Source: Rhyacophila brunnea (taxonomy: Eukaryota > Arthropoda > Insecta > Trichoptera > Rhyacophilidae). Taken from it: a stretch of 64,000 nucleotides of DNA. The stretch spans positions 186,001-250,000 of the forward strand of contig JAGYXB010001010.1 in the NCBI GenBank assembly GCA_022495005.1. The letters run 5' to 3'. Position numbers and translations under genes: made by a program. The notes below the pieces were generated by a model. It was not told the DNA's origin. It ran no database searches and saw only the letters and a list, made by a program, of their open reading frames with translations. Positions 57,109-64,000 of the stretch are shown here, piece by piece (the first letter of the stretch is position 1; the number at the start of each line of letters is the position of its first letter).

Positions 57109-58215
57109 CTTGAACGATATAATATTATGGAAAATAGTGCAATTTCAAAATTGGCTAAAGTCAACCCATTCAATTATCTCATCATCTCTAGCTGTGTTTG
57201 TCGTATTGGAATTTTAACTATGAAGCCAAAAAAGTACAATAATTTATTAATTCCTAGTGTTTTTTAAGAATTTTACCAATTTCAAAGAAAACAAATACTT
57301 CCATTCTAGAAAAAAATTAAAATGACATACTGGTTCTCTAAAATATGTACCTAATATATAAGATTGATGCTTCTATTATTGTTTACATAGTCATAAAAAT
57401 AAAATGTTAATTTAGGGAGGCGTGTCGTCAGAAAAACATCTAGGGTTGTATAAAGAAAATCGCCAACTCGACGATACGATGGAGGGAAGTATATTGTTGG
57501 CCTCTCCATGCCGCCAGTTATCCAGAAGGTAGAACCCAGAGATCACTAAAAAGCTAATTCGCAAACATAATATTTTATTTATTATAAATTGTACTATTAT
57601 TTTTGTGTCATTTTTTATTATTTCCCATATATTCAAATACATCTAATGTAAAACCCTTTATAAAAAAACTGTAAACATTGCATTTTTATTATCATATTAA
57701 ATGTAATTTGTGCCATAGCTTAAATATAAGCGGTCACATTATAAAATTAGTCGACAAACATCCCCAAGCATAAATTAAAAAAAGCTCTTTATTAGTAAAC
57801 AAATCAGTTTCAATCATTGCGTAGCTTTATTTCTGTCCTTCAAGAAAGCTCGAAACGTTTGCCGCTCGAGTAAAGTGCTCTATTGAATCTAAAGAAAAGC
57901 TCCGCGAAGTAAATCGACCTGCCCAACTGATGCTTAATTATACTTTCTGGAGAGGTGACATTGCATGCAGTCTGAAGAAGGAAAACAGCTTTCCGGTGAT
58001 TTCTTACTCAAGTTTTCCGCTTGCTAGACTTTAATCTGAGCAAACACTATATTTTATTGAGAAAGTGTACGACTAAATGTGCGGAGAAACTTACCATTAA
58101 ATTAATTTTCCCTCTTCTTGCATTTTAAAAGTATAGGAAACATTGTTTTACTCAATTCATTAAATTCATTATTAGAAAATTAATACTATCGACTGAGGGT
58201 ACCTACTTCTATGAT
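57109..58215. other. No gene recognised; GC-elevated patches
   Basis: At 57412-57560 the minus strand gives a 76-codon frame whose first half (upstream DNA end) has a protein-like run, GFYLLDNWRHGEANN, that I cannot assign. The sequence at 57820-58030 is GC-elevated without a frame. Confidence 0.3.
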
Positions 58216-58304
58216 TGGTACTATTTCATTTGAGTCGTTTTTGCAAATCGAGGGTTGACTTATGGCCTTTTCAGGCATTTAGGGCACTTACCAATAACTG
58301 ACAC
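58216..58304 (-). repeat. Dispersed repeat, copy 3 (GGCGAAAC family)
   Basis: On the minus strand TGTCAGTTATTGGTAAGTGC, ATGCCTGAAAAGGCC and AAACGACTCAAATGAAATAG follow the family order, more diverged than the copy at 52389. Confidence 0.5.
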
Positions 58305-58464
58305 ATAATATAGTTAATGTTCATTCGTATTAAAGTTATTATGTACTTAAGATATTATAAAAATAACTTTAAAAGCTTATTAATAAAAAAGGAAGCAATT
58401 ATAAAAACTACTATTGAACATTTTAAATATATAGAAATACAGTAATATATACATAAGTTACACA

Positions 58465-58510
58465 CAGGGATTGTAATACCGAATGAAAATATTAATACCG
58501 GTATTTTTAA
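58465..58510 (+). repeat. Solo hAT terminus
   Basis: CAGGGATTGTAATACCGAAT then AATACCGGTATTT matches the left end of the element at 56441. No right terminus was found downstream, so this is a deletion derivative or fragment. Confidence 0.7.
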
Positions 58511-58845
58511 ATATATGGAAAAAAACAGAAGTATCTTCTAAATATAGTATTATGTCAACCAAGGCCAACTTTGAGGCACTATATAAGTTTGCTGCATCAT
58601 ATTATGGAGAATGGAATAATTCCGATCCTTCCTTACATTCATCACTTCAACTCATGACTTCTCTGTTTCTGGAGGGTTTCAGTACAAGAGTACAAAGGAC
58701 ACTTAATGTCACTAAATATAAATGGGCAGAGCAAGGTCAAAGAATGTATTTTTATTTTCTAAAGTCTTTCTTTAAGCACCAAGGTGCTTGGTTGTTACAT
58801 CAGTCCCGTGCAGCTCCGTTTCGGGACAAAGAAGTGTGGCACTAA
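58483..58845 (+). other. Unrecognised 120-codon open frame
   Basis: The first 17 codons come from the hAT terminus. The middle (NFEALYKFAASYYGEWNN, then a leucine-rich stretch, then TKYKWAEQGQRMYFYFLK) looks protein-like. The end (WLLHQSRAAPF) is shared with a repeat at 59985-60060, so the frame runs through at least three unrelated pieces. A host gene is unlikely. The middle could be a transposase fragment carried by the hAT copy. Confidence 0.25.
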
Positions 58846-58949
58846 AATATTTTCATTCTGACACATAGCGTCATGGAAAAAGTCCGTGCACAAATATGAC
58901 GGGTGGAGATGAGGTAACTCAAATCATTGGTCGTTCATATCATATATCA

Positions 58950-59020
58950 TATACTCGGTCAAAACCAAATGCCGTCTATTTGACGCTTGCATTCTGACGG
59001 TGCTGTTTTACGGTAGCAAA
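58950..59020 (+). pseudogene. Non-LTR retrotransposon tail, family A, short fragment
   Basis: SVKTKCRLFDACIL and TVLFYGSKS are readable in one frame. The next bases GGTGAGTACC look like a splice donor but simply end the similarity. Confidence 0.7.
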
Positions 59021-59984
59021 TCAGGTGAGTACCGATAACCATAAAAATGAATACCTACATGTAATTTTTAAATCAATGTAAATCGTATATTGTTAGTATC
59101 ATTATGCAAAAAAAACTGAATAATATTACGAATATTAGTATGCAATACTCTCAATCAGCGAATAACTAATTTTACCGATAAGTCTATAGAAATGAACAAT
59201 GGTTATTAATAAAATGTGGACAAATTCAAACCACTTAGTATATTATTGAGATCTAAGTCATGCATGCCTTCATTTCCATTCACCACGAAAGTGAACATAC
59301 GATGGCATAGATTGAAGCTCTACTGGATCCTCTCTAGTAGATACTGTTATCTTGGCAATGTGATTATGACGTATTATTTTTGACCTTATTTTCGTTTGAA
59401 TATGTCACCCCTGTCTCCATACAAGCGAATGAATGTCGTTATTTTTAAAAAAAAGAATGACTCAAAGACACGTAAATTACTTTTTTTTTATATATACAAA
59501 AAAAACTATATGATATTGGTGCTCAAACTTTTTTGTCTCGTGGCGCCTTTCGTATCACAAGATGCCATTTTCATGGCACCCTAATACATATTATCTAGAT
59601 ACAGTGTCCGTGTTATTTTTAGTCTCAAATTTTACGTTAAGGGATACATCAGTGAAACGGCAAATAATTTTCAACTATAGGCGCGACGAAATTTTGGACT
59701 CGCTCACTACTCGCTAGCATTCTGAGAGAGAACGTCGAGCTGGGCACATGTCAATTTGTTTTGTGATGGCGACGGGCGAATTAATTCTTTAATCGCGTAA
59801 AGATGACTAAAAACGTTACCCATTTACTTTAAAAAGAAAACATGTCAATGAATATATTATTATTGTTACTAATGGAACAACATTGTGTGTAAAATTCCCA
59901 CCTCCGCTTCCGTTATGTATATGCAGCCACGTCATACGCGGCCGGCAACATAACCCTTACGTGTGCCAGATCAAAGAATCCAAG
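59021..59984. other. No recognised feature
   Basis: AT-rich, with GC elevation from about 59670. The 62-codon frame at 59396-59584 has no motif. Confidence 0.4.
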
Positions 59985-60060
59985 CCCTCATTTTGTCCCG
60001 AGCAGAGCCGCACGGGACTGGTGATGCAACCTTGCACCGAAGTGTACTAATGGAACAATA
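59985..60060 (-). repeat. Repeat shared with 58775-58850
   Basis: On the minus strand CACCAGTCCCGTGCGGCTCT and CGGGACAAAATGAGG match ACATCAGTCCCGTGCAGCTC and CGGGACAAAG at 58798-58832. The translation HHQSRAA is shared. The two lie in opposite orientation. Family not identified. Confidence 0.55.
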
Positions 60061-61370
60061 AACAGAACATTAAATGGATGCATGTTGGATTTATATGACA
60101 AATTATATTTCGTTTGGCATGCGTCATTTGCACCCGCGACCCGCAATCCGCGCATCGCTAGCCACGATCTTTTTAGACCGTGCCTCAACTGAGGTATAGC
60201 CTTAAGTTATTACAAGTGAGTATACTACCTTGTTTTAAATAGACACAGTTACGTAAAGATTTTTTGAAATTTGATTGACATATACACTGATTATTAGCGC
60301 CGCAGGTGAAAAATTTTTCAACCTCACGGAATCTTCTCATAAATTATTAACATTCTTAATTTATGACCATTAAATAGTTTCACAAAAGTGTTCTGGGTAG
60401 CAAATGATAAGACGAAGATCGCCAAGATGGTGCCCGCCTTTCGTTACGGGGTAGCACGATAAAAATATCAATTCTTCATCTCCTACAGGCATAACCTACC
60501 CTTATTTTTCTTAGATCTTCAATTCATGTAAACTTCTCCATATTATTTTACTAAAAGTATTTTTGAAACCAATTGCCAAAGTGATAGAAATTATGTCCAA
60601 GAGTAGAAACATTGACAGTCACGTGCTGATGCAACATTGCGATCTATTTACCATCACCATCATCAGCGTGATGTATTAAAATTGGCTGTAATTATAATTA
60701 TTTTTCAAACAGCTTGGATCACACATTTTGAATACCACTGCTATTTGATAATAATAACATAGTTATTTATGTATACATTAGGTATTAAATTATATGAATG
60801 CTTTGATTTTAACAAAGTAAAATGCACAGTGTCTACACAAACGAGTCTACAAAATGAAATAAAAAAACACTTTTGAATTATTTTATTTTTAAAACTTACC
60901 GTATCTCTCTCAAAGACTTAAACTATAAAGACGGCAGCTGCTTTTACTTGAATCCAAAATAAATAAAATGCATACTAAGTAAAATTAACTGCTGTGAGAA
61001 TTGGCTTTGTTAAGATTATAAAACTGCCAATTAGGTCTCTCTCTCTCCATGCTCCAGTGGCAGTAAGTTGTTCTTTCTGCTTTTTACGTGGTAGCACTTC
61101 TTTCCAGTTTACACTTCAGCATCTTGTATCGCATCAACAAACGCCTGAGCTTTTGTTCGCCAACTACTTTCACGTGATTAAAAAAAAGCTTTAAGACGCG
61201 GCGCGGCGTCTTTACGTTTTTAATAATAGGAAGCTTCTGTGTATTCTGAGCTTTTCAATTTAATTCGCTTTTTTTCAATTTTACCCAAGATACGTTTAGT
61301 TAATTACCAGGTTAATGATAATATCGTGAGGAAGAAAAGCTCCCTTCAGGCTATCGGACCGAGTCAGGAG
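60061..61370. other. Mostly unrecognised, with a retrotransposon tail fragment at 60385-60465
   Basis: The fragment encodes FWVANDKTKIAKMVPAFR then GVAR, corresponding to the last 25 codons of family C at 48240-48310. The remaining DNA, including a GC-elevated patch at 61060-61215, has no recognised gene. Confidence 0.5.
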
Positions 61371-61901
61371 CAGTGTTGCCAACTGTCTTTGACAAAACAT
61401 GCCAGACGGGATACGGAAACAAGCTATTTGGCAGAAAAAAACGCTAGATTTTGTGAAAATAAAATTTCAATATTTTTTTTCGATAGGTATGTATTGAAAT
61501 TTTATTTTTTTCCTACATTTTCCCAGAAAACTACTTCAAAATTGACAAGAAATAATTAATTAATCTATCAATCTACGATAAGTAATAACTAGGTAATACC
61601 AGAGATTGGAATCCCCAATAATCGTCAATCCGATGCCACATGCATAAACATATATTAAATAATTATAATATCAGATACCAATATAACGCCAAGAATGCTT
61701 CTTTTGTTTCATTGTATTGTTTTATTTTCAATTACCGACCTACTTTCATTAAATATCTGAATAAATAAAGTAAATATCTAGCTTATTTTCAGCAGATTTA
61801 AAGCTGTTGAAGGTATCAAAAAATGCTAATAAAAGTGCCACAAGCTAGATGCTTATCGAAAAATGCTAGATCTGGCAAGGAAAACTCTGTTGGCAACGCT
61901 G
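61371..61901. mobile_element. hAT-like miniature element with CAGTGTTGCCA termini, second copy
   Basis: Starts CAGTGTTGCCAAC and ends GTTGGCAACGCTG. The flanks GTCAGGAG and GTAAGGAG agree in seven of eight bases. Inside, GCTAGATTT and GCTAGATCT recur, parallel to the CAGTAGATT words of the element at 30029. No transposase is present. Confidence 0.8.
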
Positions 61902-62844
61902 GTAAGGAGTGTCACACATTTTCCACTGATGCAGATCTAACGAATAGCTGAATACTGAGAGAAATGGAACCGAATTAATCAAAAAGCTAAATTATCAGGC
62001 TCACAATCCTCTATCATGAGTTTCTGAGAAAAAACAAACGGTTTATGAATCACATTAAAATTCTATTAATCATGAGAGTAAGTAATAAATATTTTTAATG
62101 GCTTTATTATCCATACATTTTATTACATTTTGGGGTGTCATTCATTTTTAGCTGTTATAATAATATTGCTTAGTATTCAACGGTAGATTAGTAGTTGAAT
62201 GCCTGTCTATAAAGCCATGTATAGGTTCGATCTCTTCATCTATCAAAAAATACATAAGTATAGTTATTTAAATATATGTTTAATCCAGAGTAAGAACCAA
62301 ACTAAGTTATATTTTAATTATTTCATGTACAAAATCTGTAGAACCTTCACTTTGTCGAGGCTCATAGGAAAAATAGTAATTCACTTTGATTTTCCTTTTT
62401 TAAAACCAAACTTTATATAGATACCCAGTATGATCATAGAATTTTTCACGGAGATAAAAATGACGCACAGCATACCTTGGTAACAAATTTTCCTTAAGAA
62501 TTTAGTTCGACGAATTTTCTTGTTTGTCATATTATCACCTTCTAAGTCACATTTTTTTCGAAAGGAGAGGAATCTTAGATATTTGAAATTGATATATTTA
62601 TATTCTAATATTAGAATATATGTCAGTAAATAAGTAGGAGCCTGACTATTCTAAAGAAATATATTTTTAGAAATATAAATATTTTTCGTAATACTTAATT
62701 TTCTTGATAAAGTTAAAAAAAATACACGTTTTTGATTTTAATTTAATTCTTGAAATTTTTATCTATTTTTAATTGTATTACCAATTGGAAAAATGTTAAG
62801 ATATCCGTAGAATGAAGAAAATCTACTTAAAACCGGCAGGGGGG
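61902..62844. other. AT-rich stretch, nothing recognised
   Basis: GGTTCGATCTC near 62225 is a possible stray B box. The 73-codon frame at 62199-62420 has no motif. Confidence 0.4.
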
Positions 62845-63010
62845 ATATCATAAACAGGGAGGCGTCACCCTAGGCTCCTCCCGCCCTCCGAGCCTCTCCG
62901 ACGCCCGCCGACTTTTCCCGGAAGGCGTCGAGTTTTCCCGACGCCGTCCGACCGCCGCGGGCGCCCGCCCCCGGTCATATGGCCGCCTCGGGGTCCACCG
63001 CCCCGCCAGT
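62845..63010. other. GC-rich, CpG-rich island
   Basis: A sharply bounded stretch of about 165 bp is dominated by G and C, with many CpG, in DNA that is otherwise about two-thirds AT. The word GTCGGGAAAA or its relatives occurs twice in complement (GACTTTTCCCGG, GAGTTTTCCCGACG). No long open frame with recognised content. Candidates are a promoter or first exon, or a fragment of a GC-rich gene such as ribosomal DNA. I cannot tell which. Confidence 0.6.
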
Positions 63011-63730
63011 AGGTCCGTATCCTTTTGGCTGACCGCATGCCTTGGTGTTTCGCTTCGTCGCTATACTCGTCTTTGTAATTTGTGCTAACCCCTTAAAGTA
63101 CCGCAAGTCGTCCCCACTGAACCGTTTCGCTGCGGCTACCTGCCACATCAGAGCCGCTTCGAAGAACCCGCGTCAATTCGCTTACCCGCAAAAAAACTTT
63201 CAACAAAAAAACTTTCACCCATCAAACAATACAAATCAGTCACTAACGCTTTGAAAGCTGTCTTTGCCGTGACGTATTTCTTGAGTGTTCATTACTGAGT
63301 ATACAACTAACTTATTATAAAGTGACGCGCCATTCCGCAACACAGCTGACGGCGTATTTTCCTGAAAGTTTTCGTCTCGCCATCAGTGGAACGCAAAGGG
63401 GCGAGGAGGTAGAGAGAGGAGGCTTCCCGTCCGGCGACAGCTGTTGATTTACGAGGCGCTGACTGCGATAGTGATCAGGTACTGTGTCAAGTTGATCCGC
63501 TCTACTCTGCTAAATGATTGTGTCATCCGTTTGTTGAAGTCAGTAGGAGCTTTATCAAGTGCTACCCTTCACATGATAGCTTTTTATGCGGCCCTGTTAC
63601 CATTATTTTCAGCTTTCTTCGAAAACACTATGCCGAAGATGCAAACTGTCAGATGCATTGAGCTTTATAACAAAAAATCCTTTAATAAATCAGCAAAATA
63701 TTTTAACAATTATCGTATTATTTAACTGTA
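63011..63730 (+). promoter_or_regulatory. Candidate promoter or first-exon region
   Basis: TTATAAAG at 63315 resembles a TATA box. GC is raised to about 63480, and ATCAGGTACTG at 63474 has a donor-like CAG/GT. A plus-strand frame is open from 63366 to 63725 (120 codons) without an ATG before 63573, so it is not a complete gene by itself. A second open stretch lies at 63042-63254. The evidence is only circumstantial. Confidence 0.2.
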
Positions 63731-64000
63731 TTCACCCGTTGTCAGTAATTTGAATATAATATATTAAAAAAGAAAGATTATTATGGAAAACTTATTATTA
63801 GTGGATGCTTTTTCCACGGTTTTATTATAAAATCATGAGAAATTTCATTTTACGAAATTATCACACATGATAATAAAAAGTTTTAAAATATTATTTATTC
63901 AAATTGTCAGACACTTATATTGTCAAAAGCTATAAATTACTTAATCAACAAAATCACACTTCAGAAAAAAATTAAACCAATCATGTTAACAATAATATTG
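63731..64000. other. AT-rich end of the window
   Basis: No structure was seen. Confidence 0.4.

Noticed and set aside
59010..59025. Splice donor GTGAGT after a reverse-transcriptase fragment, suggesting an exonised repeat
   Set aside because: The donor-like word only marks the end of similarity, and no matching acceptor or open exon is visible.

Overview
This window reads as AT-rich, gene-poor eukaryotic DNA, most likely from a lepidopteran or a close insect relative. That assignment is inference. It rests on the long arrays of a unit that joins a core like CCAGCAGTGGATTG to (GAT)n runs, on the abundance of TAGGTA/TACCTA words, and on short tRNA-derived, Helitron-like and hAT-like elements together with decayed non-LTR retrotransposon ends. 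I see no intact protein-coding gene, no rRNA and no intact tRNA. No open frame exceeds about 150 codons, and the recognisable ones are broken transposon remnants. The window looks intergenic or intronic.

Layout. 1-5.2 kb: a dispersed repeat copy, a family of near-perfect palindromes at about 2.0-3.2 kb, and one half of a dispersed pair (3.8-4.3 kb) whose inverted partner lies at 45.0-45.5 kb. 5.2-9.4 kb: three decayed reverse-transcriptase tails, a 1.3 kb element with terminal inverted repeats (TIRs) enclosing a tRNA-like sequence, and a 125 bp miniature inverted-repeat element. 10.3-22 kb: a TTAA-flanked foldback element (a partial copy at 10.3 kb, and a 1.8 kb copy at 20.2 kb with an extra internal duplication), tRNA-like elements, a SINE carrying a hAT insertion, and a short open frame resembling a heparanase C-terminal segment. 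24-32 kb: SINEs, a retrotransposon tail split by a 405 bp TIR element, a pentamer minisatellite, a hAT-type element inserted in a duplicated repeat, and the first of two Helitron-like elements with a tandem array. 32-43 kb: mostly unremarkable DNA with miniature elements, SINE copies, one unannotated open frame with a single stop, and a THAP-like remnant. 43-52 kb: two related palindromic elements, a 700 bp foldback element built of ATCCCGAA words, and three retrotransposon tails of different families. 52-56 kb: the second Helitron-like element, in mirror orientation, with about 17 array units. 56-64 kb: two more hAT-type elements, decayed fragments, and a sharply GC-rich island at 62.85-63.0 kb that may mark a promoter or first exon.

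Nothing here works as a pathway. The coherent story is transposon ecology: nested insertions, target-site duplications still readable by eye, tRNA-like promoters inside TIR elements, and arrays amplified inside Helitron-like ends. All alignments were made by eye, so boundaries are good to a few bases only where terminal repeats and duplications are stated, and otherwise to tens of bases.
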